Source of the DNA: Mastigias papua
Lineage: Eukaryota > Cnidaria > Scyphozoa > Rhizostomeae > Mastigiidae
DNA: 64,000 bases
Reading direction: 5' to 3'
Assembly (NCBI GenBank): GCA_964019165.1
Contig: OZ025276.1
Span: 10,402,005 to 10,466,004, forward strand
Shown: piece by piece, positions 1 through 13,100 of the stretch
Layout: every line of letters starts with the position of its first letter
Position numbering within the stretch: the first letter of the stretch is position 1
The notes under the pieces: generated by a model
What the model was told of the DNA's origin: nothing
Databases searched by the model: none
What the model saw: the letters and a program-made list of their open reading frames with translations, nothing else
Translations under genes and position numbers: made by a program

Positions 1-109
<109 letters not shown>

Positions 110-239
110 ACTTGCTTATCAATACAGCAACATCAATTAGTTGATTGTGTACCTATGTTTGTAGTTCATAGCATTTAACAGGAAATTCATACCTTCCTAT
201 TATTTGTTGATGGATTGAGCATAGTTTTTTCTTTTCTAG

Positions 240-3200
240 GTTTACGAGGCTTGATTAATCTAGGAAATACTTGCTTCATGAACTGTATTTTGCAAGCTTT
301 AATACATACTCCAATGCTCCGGAGCTATTTCCTCTCAGATAGGCATTCGTGCCCTTCAACTGAGGACAGTCATAACTGTCTAATGTGTGAAATGTCACTT
401 CTTTTCCAAGAGGTAAGAACATTAGCATTTTGTGTCATAAATTTATTTGCTGTGATTTAGAAGTCATATTAGCTGATATCTTTTGTGTATATATAGCAGC
501 TAATTAGGTATGTAGATCTTTGCTCATATCTGTCATTTACAACACAAATAAATATCAAAATATGTACAGGTGAATAAATCAATCCTTCTCTTTGTTAGTT
601 CTATTCAGGAAAGAAAGCACCTCACATTCCATATCGACTGCTCCACAAAGTTTGGACAAATGCAAGGCACTTAGCTGGTTATGAGCAGCAAGATGCTCAT
701 GAATTTTTTATTGCAGCTTTAGATATTCTCCATCAGCATTGTAGAGGTATGCCATTACATCAATGTTGCTATACATAATGATTTATATCTTCACAGAACT
801 AGTAGCTTGCATTTGTTAGATAGCAATGAAATGGGCAATTGCTATATAGTATTGGCTTATTTTGGTTTTAAAAGTAGCTTCTAAGTTCCATGTGTTTGGT
901 GCTAGCCCTTTCACAAAGTTGCAGAGTTATGCATAGCCAATTGTTGTCATCATTACCCCAATATCACATTGTTGTTATCACTATTAGCAACATTATCACC
1001 ACTATCATTTTCATCCCTGTGTACATGGCTAGTTACTGTATATATTGTCTCCTGTACCATAAATTATTGGTTGTCTTTTGTTTTGATTATTGTATTATGT
1101 GAAAAGTCTGTTTGTACTACAGAACTTCACTACAGCATGAAAAAGTGGCACCGTGTTTTAGGTGTACTGAAAAGCTTTTTTGTCCTACACTCATCAGAGT
1201 ATGAAACATTGGTTAGTGAAGGAAAGGTGAACCGAAATATATAGTCAGATGTGGATACAAGTGATATGATGAATAATATGTCCAGTTATTGTATTATATT
1301 CAATTAGCAATTTCTTCCAATTGACAATTTTTTTTGCATAGTATCATCCATAGCTCATCCTTTGAAGACCTTTCATTCCATACAATTCCAATGAGGTACT
1401 CCTCTGCTAGTGGCATTTTTTAATTTTTCTTGCAGATGATGGCACTATTCCTTCAAATAATCACAATAAATGTAATTGTATAATCGATCAAATTTTCACT
1501 GGTGGCCTGCAATCGAAATTAACTTGTTTCGCCTGTCAGTGAGTATTCCCCAGGTTGTTTCTCCATGTTTACCTTGTTAGCCTTAGTCATCATTGCTATT
1601 GGTCTTCTCAGACATTCTGCAATCAACCAATGCCTATTGTTTCTGCTGCATTCATCATGTGTTAATAACCTGTTCATGACTATCAATATTTCAGCCAGTT
1701 GCTTCATTGTACTTGCTCCTACTTCTACTAGGGTAAATTTTATCATGTCACCACCCCATTTCTGGTCAGTGCGTTCATGTCACTTACTGGAATTATAATA
1801 GCTAAATATTTACATTCTATTTGCCCCTGGCCCCTTTAGTATTCTTGTAACCTTGTTCGGGTTTCTAGCAGACCGTAGCCTCGCTTATGCGTGCGTAACT
1901 CATGTCATTGATTTCAGACTTATTGCAATCGTCCTTGAATTTGTCCTACCAAATGCCTTGTATTCACGTTATGCTTGAAGCAAAGGTTTTCACCTTTTCA
2001 CCGTTTTGTGCTTAATAGGATAACATGTTCAAAATCTTAGTTGTTCAGTCTTTTGAGACGAGGCACTCTGTAGCAGACCAATTATCAGTGTCTTATCATA
2101 TAATTTAAGTCTTAGTACTTTTATTTATCAGTAGTTTAGTACATTAGCATTTTGAAAATAACTAATGTTCAACATAAATTATGTTTCTTATAACTCTTTA
2201 TCAATCTTTCTTTTACCATTTCTCCGCAGGGGTGTCTCAACAACCATAGATCCATTTTGGGATATATCTTTAGATCTTGGTAATATTGGCTATACAATAT
2301 CACCTCCCAAGAACAACAGCTCACAGAATCAGCGGTCCTCATTGAATACAAATTCGAGCATAGAGGGTACGCAGGGGTTTCTTTAGCTTTTGTCCAAACT
2401 ACTCAATCATTTATGACATTCTTGCAATGCCCAGCTTTGAACCGGGCTGGTGTTAGCCAATGTTGAGTAATATGTGTTTGCGATGGGTAGGAGTTGCAAA
2501 TGAGATTGTGGAAATAGGAAGTTTGCGAAGTGTTATACTTGTTCAGTATATATCTGCTATAATTCAAGTTATTGTATTGCTCAGCTGTATATGCATGGCA
2601 TGTTTTTTGTAATTCATAAAGCTGCTCCCCAGTGTCGTAGCATATCTTTGCCTGCATATTGTTTGATATTTCTAGCTTCCATCTTTATAGACTTAAGTTC
2701 ACAAGACTCTGACATGAGTTTACAATCGACACCCGAAGCAACAGTTGTTCCACAGTCACTTATGGCGTGCTTAGAAAGGTAGTTAGGTTTTTCCTTTTGT
2801 TTTGAACTCTCTCTGTAATAGCTTGGACATATCTTGAAATGATATGCTTATTCCAAAATTTATGACAGATGACAATCCATTCTGCTTTGCTTTGGTGCCC
2901 TTTAAAGTTGCATGGCAGAGTTACATGAGATGTAGTTCAAACTAAATCACCCTTCTGCAATTTCAAGGAGTAATTCTCTTTTTGCATATTGCTAACTTTA
3001 TGTACCTGTATCATCATTTGTTTTAATTTTCTCTAGTTTTACAAGACCGGAGAGACTTGGCAGTGAAGCAAAGATTCGTTGCAGCCATTGTCACAGTTAT
3101 CAGGTTCGAATCTGGTTGCTTTCCACCCTTGGCATGATTTCTCTGGGCCTTCTTTCTTCTGCTAAGAGTGCTAATTGGGAATTAATTTATGCACCTCTCG

Positions 3201-6200
3201 CCGGTGGTTTATGTTATGACACCTTCGTACCCATAGCCATATGGTACAGAGCCGTCTGTAAGTAGTAATGGCCACAGTTGGTGGCTAGACTTCTGAAAGG
3301 GTCTACTTGTTTTGCTCGCATACTCGATCCATTTTATATTGAGTGCTAGGAGAAGGCTGTATGTTCCATTCTTACAGTCTTTGGAATGACACAGCTTGAG
3401 CCTTGTGCACACAAGGTGAACACCCATAAGCTCTTTGCGGTAGTCTCTTGTCGCAACCCAGGGTTGACGATTGTCAGACTTTTGATGTCGATTCTAGTGC
3501 AGCTACCAATGTGGCACGTTCTAATTTCTTTTTTTATATCTGATTCTGCAACATGTAATGTCTCTCGCCCAATCTAAATGTATTTAACCTTCTCTTCCTT
3601 CCTTCAACCCTACATCATGTCATCCTGAAAGTCTAAAATTGAACAAACTTGATGCTTTTTTTCTCTCTATTTAGCCTTGTTCTTTCTTCCTTTGTTAAGG
3701 ACTTTGCTGTACGCCTTATGGCTTTTCCCTAACATATCGTATTAGTTCAAAACAGAAATCTAAAATTGGAATGGTTATTCTTTTTTGCAATGCTATAGAT
3801 TACTTGGTACATCAGCCAACTACCGATATATTCCCGTACACTCACTACGTTTTTCCAAGAGATTTTGAAATATTTGTTTTCGCAGGAATCAACCAAACAG
3901 CTTACCATGAGAAAGTTACCAATCGTAGTATGTTTCCATCTAAAGGTAAAAGCCCCTTTAGCTCTTTATTCAGAATCCATCAGACTGTACACACTTCTTT
4001 TTTATATTTTAGATTTCATTTTATTTTATCGGTGGTCAATGTCCAAGAATTTCATGAAATGCTGACCTTGCCTTTAGTGATAATTGATCTGCTGTATTGC
4101 CAGGTGTCGGTGAATACTGCATTTTCTCGAAAACCGCCTACCCTTAAAAAAGCGCCCCCAAAAGCCACCAAGGGTTTAGAAAGCACCAAGGACGCTTGTT
4201 AGGGGAAATACGACAAGCAAATCGAATTCAAGTAGGTTTTGTCAGTACCAAATGGTTGACGATTTCGTAGTAGCTACTTATACCGTGCAATTTCCACCCG
4301 TTTTCAGCCCTCTAATTGACGTATAATGTTTCCATCCTCCAGCGCTTCGAACACTCAAAGAAGTCAAAGAAGATATCAACATTTGTTCCGTTTCCAGAAG
4401 AATTAGATATGACACCATTTATGGCTTCAACGTAAGTTTGTATTATTGTTGATGACCAGAAGCACAGAATTTTTGGACCATAGCCTAAGGTTAGCGCTAC
4501 AAAGCGAGTCGTAACATCATAATACGACATAGCAAAGGGACGCTATAAACATTACGCGCGTAATGTACGAGATAGAATAGCGTTTTACAGCATAGTCTGA
4601 TTTAACAAAACATTACATAGCATAATGTAACATTGTTCTCTCACAACTCTGTTGTACCACTGTACTTTAAAGAGTAGGTTCGACATTGACAAGGCAAACT
4701 TCACAGACCACAGCACAACACAACACAACACAACACAACACAGCACAATACAACACAGCACAACACAACACAATCTTTTTTTACTTTTTTAAAAACACAA
4801 TGTTACAATTTGTTTCATCTGCTACGTGAGCATTCTAAATGCTATGAGAAACTCTTTGTCTTAGTATGAGATTATGTCTCTTACAGCACGGGGGTTGCGG
4901 AATAGATGTAATAGCATAGCTACTTAGCTACTTAGCATAATATGACATAACTTACCATATCTTACAGTGAATACCCGCATAAGAGAACTTCCATATTTGG
5001 GGACGTAGGCTAAATGGCTCTTGTAAAGGAATTATGCATAAATAATTTAGGGTAACATACCGACAAAGCATAGCATAGCATAGCGCGTTTGACATGGTAT
5101 AACATAACACAACACCATGGCGTAACTTAGCAGCAAAAACTGCACAGAAGACGTCAACACAACATAACGCAAGCTATAAACAAAAGAATCGGTTAACTTG
5201 TTTATCTTCTTTGGATTTTTATCGCTGTCGATTGTCATTACCTCCATTTCTTCATCTAATATCGTCGTTTTCACCATGAAGATACTTTCATTTTTTATAT
5301 CATTTTCAAACCTGATCAGAATGCATATACTCGTTTTAAGGAACGAGTGCTGGACAGGCAGAAGAACTTAGGAAACTTCAGTACTCGAAGCAAAGAAATT
5401 AAGAAACTATTAAATCATGATAAAAGCGAGAACAACAAAGTTTTGTATAAATTCAGGAGCATGATTGACCTTTTGGCCTAAAACTTAAGACACAAGGGAC
5501 AAAATATACTTTCCACTTCCAAATATAGGAACAGGACAAAAGCGAATCTCTTGATGTGAAAAGGTCACCAGTATTCCATAACAGTACATTCAAATCTCTC
5601 ATCTTCTGTAGTAGTTCCTGTCATTAACTAAATTTCTTCCTTATATGAAAAATTAAATATAAACACCCCAAATATAAAGTTCATGACATCATACTTTAGA
5701 AACTCTTGAGAAACAATGAGCATTGAAGTTTCCAGAGCATTAAGAACCTGTAGTACCCAACATCGACCTTTGTTTCTTATTAAAAAATGAGTGTATTTGT
5801 GTTCATAAATGTCTTCATCTTTTAAAAAATCAAATTTTACGATGACGCCATAGAAATGCAACATCTGTTACATGTCATTTTCTGATTGTCAGAATGTTTC
5901 TTTTTCCTTTATAGAAATTCTGAAAACTTCAATTACGCTAACCAGAGAAGATCTCACATTTCCTTAAATAATAAGTAAGAATTTCATATTACTTCCCTTG
6001 TCGGGCCTACTAAATTGTTTATTTTGAGTGCAGAATAGAATACGGTTATTTTATTTTTCTTGATTATTGTTTGAAAGTTAAAGTACTGTGGACTGTTAAT
6101 TCACTCATATTTCTTTTTTATTATCATGATCATGTCCTTTAACTTTTTGAGTCTCGAAATTACTGCCATACCATTTATTTCAACAAAATGCAACTTAGTT

Positions 6201-7560
6201 TTTACCATAATACATTTCTGTATTACCATTCTAATTTTTAAGTAGTTAACTCTCTTACCAGTTAACTAGTAATAACTTTCATGTAGAGAATTTAAAACAT
6301 GAAACTGAAAACACTGGAACTAATACCCATCGCTCTTTCTTGCTATAAAAGTACAATCCTTTTTGAGAGTTAGCAATTTTGTATTATACTGAAGTATGAA
6401 ATAATTGATAAAGTAATAATTGCAATGAATATTGAAATGTATAAGTTTTTATATTTCTTATCCGAGCTTTGATATTTGCAGTATATCACTTTTTTCTTGC
6501 TCCGTCATGAAGTCAATCATATAAGATTTTTTTTCATTTTTACTTCCATTTCTTTATTATTTTTAGTTACTTAATTTTTCATTGCTCAGGTATTCTCTTT
6601 TTGCGGTTGTCATTCACTCTGGAACACTTGAAGTTGGACACTATATGTGTTATGTTCGGCAAGAAAAAGATCAGGTAGCTTGATTCTAAATGGGTTTTTG
6701 TTTGGAAAGCTGTTTAGGATTCTAGGCATTGAGAATTCCCTCATAACAAGACTAGACCCATTGTGTAGTAGTTGTTGAACTGATGTCCTTTTCAACTACC
6801 AGGGAATGTTCCGTATTGTAAGCATCGGTAGCACTTTAATTTTCATATTTATATATATTTTCTTTAATTTTTTTTATTTTTCTTATGTATTTCTTTTTCG
6901 TTCATAAGTGGTTCAAGTGCGATGATGCCTGGCTTACAAAAGTTGCCATAGAGGAAGTTTTGAATAGCGAAGGGTAAGTAACTCCTCGCAAAGCCTCTAC
7001 TAAGTTCTAGTTTTGAGTGCCCTAATGTATACTCATTTGTTGAGGTTGAAAATGAGTCATAGAATGCTTGCTTGGCGCGACTTATTTCGATGCATTGCGA
7101 TTGTTTGCCATTGTCTCGCCTCAACAAAAGACGACCTACATTACAATTACGTGTGCTCTGAGGGAAACTATGCTCAATAGTTTGGGACGATAAAAATAAT
7201 AATGATAACAATAATACAGTATTCATTCAACAGATTCACAATATAGCTAAGACTTGCATATATATTCTACTTTAAAGAAGGTATACTTATCTGATATTCT
7301 GTAAATCATACATATAGTGGTCAGCTGGTTTTAATCCCTACTATTACAGATAATATACAAATCTAACGTAAATTCAACGCAATATCCCAGTTGATCGGAG
7401 ATTTGCATTGAACCATACCAGTGACGTTTTTGATTTTGATTAATCTGCAAATGAAGTTGTTTACCAGACACCGGAGAGAGTGCTATCACACAGAAATGAT
7501 TGAATTCTTTCTTCTAGATATCTTCTGTTCTACCACAAGCAAATCATAGAGTATGAGTGA
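240..7560 (+). CDS. USP22: USP22-type ubiquitin C-terminal hydrolase (SAGA deubiquitinase), 5'-truncated by window
   Basis: Twelve exons can be joined in frame with GT-AG borders: 240-412, 599-746, 1436-1538, 2230-2366, 2691-2778, 3037-3103, 3886-3945, 4343-4431, 5915-5974, 6590-6674, 6909-6973 and 7518-7560 (TGA). They encode the USP catalytic domain to the C-terminus, about 372 residues. The catalytic Cys box (NTCFMN, Cys codon 272-274), the QQDAHEF box, zinc-ribbon CxxC pairs (CFAC, CSHC), and the His box (EVGHY, His codon 6639-6641) are all present. The tail [12 protein letters not shown] is nearly that of animal USP22/Ubp8. In that family the enzyme removes ubiquitin from histone H2B (and H2A) as the catalytic subunit of the SAGA deubiquitinase module in the nucleus. 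The N-terminal ZnF-UBP domain must lie left of the window. The gene is convergent with RABL3. USP22, USP27X and USP51 are vertebrate paralogues, so here the gene is best read as the single pro-orthologue. Confidence 0.93.
1102..1163 (+). repeat. Partial copy of hairpin repeat (see 31203-31306)
   Basis: In a USP22 intron, this stretch closely matches 31203-31254 over about 50 bases: shared AGTCTGTT, GTACTACAGAACTTCACTA and AGCA(T/C)GAAAAAG blocks. The right half of the hairpin is not recognisable here, so this looks like a decayed or truncated copy. Confidence 0.7.
4711..4772. repeat. (CAACA)n pentanucleotide array
   Basis: Tandem ACAACACAAC units with minor variants, inside the USP22 intron between the exons ending 4431 and starting 5915. 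The surrounding 4560-5170 is rich in related CATAACATAG/AGCATAGCAT strings, so the array sits in a broader low-complexity tract. Confidence 0.9.
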
Positions 7561-8767
7561 TCATACCCAGCGTGTGTATTGTACTGTTTAGAATGTGACA
7601 ATTTACAAATTGAATATTTCTTGGTATCATTTGGTAATGATGAAGAAACACCATTTATGAAATAGTGGTAGATATTAATCATAATTTGTGTACATAGTCA
7701 ATAAGATATAATTGAATGATTGAGAAATTAAGATTATGTTACTGTCTTTGCGCTTTTGGTTTGAGAAAAAGTTTCGATTGCTTTGAACACCCAGACATGC
7801 AGGCGATCTTAACTAATAGTGAGTATATCTGTCGAAAAGACAAAACAAATCTTTAGTTATAATTTGGCTTCATTAGGGCCAACAATTATAATCTACTGAT
7901 GGAAAGTCGAACGAGAACGTAAGTCCCAATCCTATAACAGTTTAAATTAATAAGGATTGGGTAGAAAATTTCAAACTATTTAATGGTTGTATTCCATAAT
8001 TCTTAGCCACGTTTTGTTTCTCAGGTTCCATGATCTTTAGCAGAAAACCCCCTTTAAAACTTCCATTCTGCATGGTTCTGATATGGCGAAGGTGAATCGA
8101 TCAGTTGATGTCTCCAGCTGTTTTTCAGTGGCAGTCTTTTATATACGACTATATCGTATTCAATCTATGTGCTTTCATCAACAATGCAATTTTCCTCATG
8201 AAAAACTAGATAAGTTTTTTCTTCTTTTATCTGTGGTTGCGCTACGTGGGGATTCATAATCGAACGGTGCCTAGTCAAAAGATAATCAAATTAAAATCTA
8301 CCCTGAAGTCTTTTCAGTCAGCATAAACAAATTCCTAACCAGCAATATATTGTATTAGCATGTAACACTATTTTAGTGACAAGAATGGTAACTTTTGCCA
8401 TTTTGAGCTTGACTTTTCAAATTTCATGGCTACCTGTAAATTTGCCTTATTAGATACAATTCTGCTGAATTAATGTCAACTTAAGATGCAACTTAAGATG
8501 AAAGAAGTGTGTAAGTGTGTAAGGAACTGTCAAATGAGCACCTTTTTACCTGTGTCATGGAGCTAAATTTGAAACATCAGAAAAACAGTCAATTGATGTG
8601 TATTGCACAAAAGCAAAGTATAGTCTGATAGAAATGTTGCAATAAAAGTTAGAAGTGCATCCAATCTACACTTTGAAATTTTCATTGCAAAAATAATCTT
8701 CTGCAACACTTGGTAGTAATATGTTTTAAACTGGTTTTAGTATTTTTATAGGAGAATACAATGAAAT
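7561..8767. other. Convergent 3' intergenic region USP22/RABL3
   Basis: About 1.2 kb between the USP22 stop and the proposed RABL3 stop. It should hold both 3' UTRs. No convincing gene, strong AATAAA cluster or repeat was seen. If RABL3 has one more small 3' exon, it would lie here. Confidence 0.6.
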
Positions 8768-10114
8768 TTAAACTACCTGGAATGCACCTAAATTGTGTTT
8801 GTTTCCGTATTTTCTTTCTATAACCTGGAAAGCAAAGAAAGAGTTATTCAAAATATGTACAGTCCTATTACACTGTGCCCATTTCAGAGAAGAAAATAGT
8901 TTAACTGGGGAGTCATTGTTGGACTTAAAAAGATAAGATCTGAGAAATTACTGGTCAGTTTTTACCTTATCAAAAAATGAGCAAAATTTGTCCCAGTTTT
9001 GTGACCCAATTGCAAAGCTTTTTTTCTGCAAACAATCAAGATTAACTTGGGTAGCTCTCAGCTCACCAGCTAGGCTACAATAATTAAATGAAGTTCTCTT
9101 CTCAGGTGCTTGATCCTGTATATAAAATGAGAGATACATCAATAAGTTAATCTTCTCAGTTTCCATTGCCTGGCAATGAAAACTAAACATCCATTGTATC
9201 ATATTATCATGCAGGTAGAGATCTGATCAATTATAATAAAAAGCTATGAAAACAATTTTTTGTGAAATTTTTTTAACTGAATACAAAATATCATTCAATG
9301 AGTCCAATCAGTAAAGTAAAGAATGATAAAATACAGGATAATTACCAACTTTGTACCAACAATAAGGACAGGAAGACTGTTGCCAGAAAATTCCTCTAAG
9401 TCATAGTCAATACTCCTGTGCAACAAAAAATGATACGATTGCTGAAAAATTGGATGAAGTAGGAAAGGAAATGATTTTGTACAACAAGAAAACCGATATG
9501 TCCCTTCAAAATAACTTGAGATGTTCAGGGTAACCACTTACGCATTGTAGTCTGTTGATGCACCCCTGACACTGACACCTACAAAAACAAAAAGTGGTTG
9601 AGCATTTCAAATGAAATTATTGAACACTGATTATTGTGATAAGAACCAGCAAGTTGTAGTGATAGATGCTTAAAGCACTTCAACAAGAAGACCATCTAGA
9701 TAATAATAGTATTTTGGCAGTCAGTCATAATTATCACTAGCACCATTATCATAATCACCACCATCATCACTATCACTATCATCATCATCACTATTGTCAT
9801 CATTATCTTCATAGTAATCATCATCATCAACATCATCATCACTATTGTCATCATTATCTTCATAGTAATCATTATCATCAACATCATCATCACTATTGTC
9901 ATCATTATCTTCATAGTAATCATTATCATCAACATCATCATCATTATCATCATTAAAATCATCATCATCATTATCATCACCATAATCGTCATCAACATTG
10001 TCATCACCATCATCACTCCACCATTGTTATTATCACCATAATTATAATCATCATCAATATCACTACAATCACCATCATCATCATCATCAACATCATCATC
10101 ATCATCATCATCAA

Positions 10115-10192
<78 letters not shown>

Positions 10193-13100
10193 ACAAACTG
10201 ATTTGATTTGAGCTCATCAGTTAAGGTGCAGTCTCTGTTAGAATTATAGGCGACAAAGAGACAACCTTTTAGTTTGAACTCAACATAACGGACTGAACTA
10301 CAAACTCACATGGAGCAACAAAACAATGGGAATATAAATCATGTGATCTAATTGTTAGCATAAATTATCATTCCTCTAACACTCCCACTTGATTATTATG
10401 CTAACAGTATATAAAATGATGTAAGACACAACAAAAATATAACAATGAAATAATGTCTAAGCTATCTTGCATCAGTCAATGTTCTGAATACCAATCTCTT
10501 GTCTTAGTTTCTCAAAAGAGCTCTTTGGAAGTCCCTTGGTCATTATATCTGCAACCATAGAATCACTTGGACAATATATGACTTTAATTTCTTCGCTGAA
10601 AACTCTCTCACGAACAAAATGATGACATATGTCAATGTGTTTAGTTCTAGTATGATATTTGTCATTCTTTGCTAGCTCTATTGCACCCTGATTGTCCTGA
10701 AAAATAGTTGTAGGCTTGTCTGTGATGCTTCCAAGGTCTTTCATCAAGCGCCGCAGCCAAATGGCTTCTTGCGTGGCTGAACTCAGAGCAACATACTCTG
10801 CTTCTGTGGAAGACTTAGCAACAGTTGATTGTTTTCTACTACACCAGCTAACTGTTGCACCTCCAATCTGGAATACGTATCCTGAGGTAGATTTTCGAGT
10901 ATCGAGGTCTCCTGCCCAATCAGCATCACTGAATCCAATAAGTGTTGTATTTGCTTCTAACCCAGAAAACTTAAGACCATAGTGGATTGTCCCTCTTATG
11001 TACCGCAGTATTCGCTTTATTCCAATCCAATGATCTTTACTTGGCCTTGATGAATACTGTGATAGCATTCCAACTGCAGCAGCAATATCTGGCCTGGTTG
11101 CGGTTGAAGCATATGTCAGGCATCCAATAGCCTGCTGGTATATGTTAACATCAAAAGGCTCTTGACCTTCTGAGAACTGCTGAAATTTCTTTCCAGCTTC
11201 TATTGGGGTAGAGACAGGCTTACTGTTTTCCATTTCAAATCTTTTGAGTAAGCTTTCAAGGTAACTTTGCTGATCTATAGTCAATGTCCTTGATACTCTA
11301 TCACGTTTAATAGACATCCCAAGGAGATAGTGAATCTCCCCTTGATCTACCATCTTGAACCTTGAGCATAATGCAGCCTTCTCAGCTTTCAACATGGATG
11401 GGTTGTTTGACACAGCAACAATATCATCAACATATATGCTGAGTATAACAAAACTGACACTTCCATCTGATTCTTTAAGCGACTTTACGTATATACACCC
11501 ATCAGCTTCACTCTTATGATAATCTGCTTCTTGCAAGTATTCATTTATTGTGGTGTTCCAACAACGAGCAGATTGTTTTAATCCATATATACTCTTCAAA
11601 AGTTTGCACACATGATTTGGTCGATCTTTATCAACAAACCCCTCTGGCTGTTCCATGTAAATATCACAGTCTAAGGTTCCATTTAGAAAGGCGGTTTTAA
11701 CGTCCATCTGATGTATTTCATAATCGTGTGCATTTGCTATAGCCAGCAATGATCTCAGAGAAGCATTGTGTGTAACTGGTGAAAATACTTCATTATAATC
11801 TATACCTTTCATTTGTGAGAATCCCTTTGCAACAAGTCTTGCCTTGTAGCGATCAACTGAGCCATCTTGATTTCGTTTTACCTTGAATACCCACTTTGAC
11901 CCTACAATGTTTTTGTCTTTGGGGGCAGGTACTAATTCCCATGTATCATTCTCTAATAGAGATTTGAATTCGGATCTCATTGCCTCTTGCCAACTCCTTG
12001 ACTGTTCACCATTTAATGCTTCATCCACAGTCTTTGGTTCATCTACTTCAGAAGTTAATGGAAAAACCATGTTACAGATTTCATCTTGAAATCTAAGTGG
12101 TGCTTTCCGCTCTCTCACTGGTCCTAGGTTTCTCACTTCTGTCATGAACTTATCCTCATATGTTCTCTCTCTTTCATTTGTGCTGATAGTAGCTCCCACT
12201 GGTTGAACATTCTCTCTTTCTACAGGAATCTTCTCCTCTGTGAGTTCAGGAACAAAGTCATTTTCAACATCAATTTGAGAAACACCATTCAAGTCTGGTT
12301 TAACTGAACTTTCTGGCTTTTTACCAAAATGGTCGAATTTGTCTTCTAGAAACAGTACATTTCTGCTAATTCTGAAGCTTCTTTTCTCTGTATCATATAA
12401 CTTGTAGCCTTTCACACCAGGAGGATATCCTACGAAAATGGTTTTCCTTGCTTTAGGATCAAGTTTCTTGCGCTGATCACTTGGTATGTGCATGTAACTA
12501 ACACATCCAAATACTCTCAAATGGGAAATATTTGGTTTTCTACCAAATAAATGCTCAAATGGTGTAACACCTTTTAGTGCTGTTGTAGGACTTCTGTTGT
12601 GAAGGTACACTGCTGTGCTGCAAGCTTCTGCCCAGAAATCTAGTGGCAACTTAGCATGGTTTAGCATAGCCCTTGCTGATTCAATGATTGTACGATTGAG
12701 TCGTTCTGCAACCCCATTTTGCTCAGGACTGTATGGAGTAGTGTACTCATGCCCAATGCCCCTCTCACTACAGAAAAATTTGAAATCATTTGAAGTATAT
12801 TCTCCACCATTATCACTTCTAATGGTCTGGACTTCATAGCCAAAGCTTTCTTCACAACTGAGGGTCATAATTTCATGGCCAAATTGCTTCTTAACATAGC
12901 TAACGTATTCCTTAAACTTAGAAAGCACTTCGCATTTTGACTGGATAAAATATACAATGGTATATCGTGAATAGTCATCTATGAATGTAAGCATGTATCT
13001 GCTTCCCCCTTTTGAGTTCACTTGCATGGGACCACATACATCACTATGTACGATCTCAAATGGTTTGTTAGCTCTTCGTTCTTGTTCCTTCTGCGTTGGA

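Noticed and set aside
4585..4773. Cys/Val/Leu-rich open frame on the minus strand
   Set aside because: Translation of the CAACA pentanucleotide array.
8040..8130. Extra 3' exon of RABL3
   Set aside because: An acceptor-like CAG and short open frame exist, but the peptide does not resemble the RABL3 C-terminus.
9696..10217. Long poly-Asp and poly-His open frames on both strands
   Set aside because: They are translations of the (ATC)n microsatellite in a RABL3 intron, with no start context or homology.
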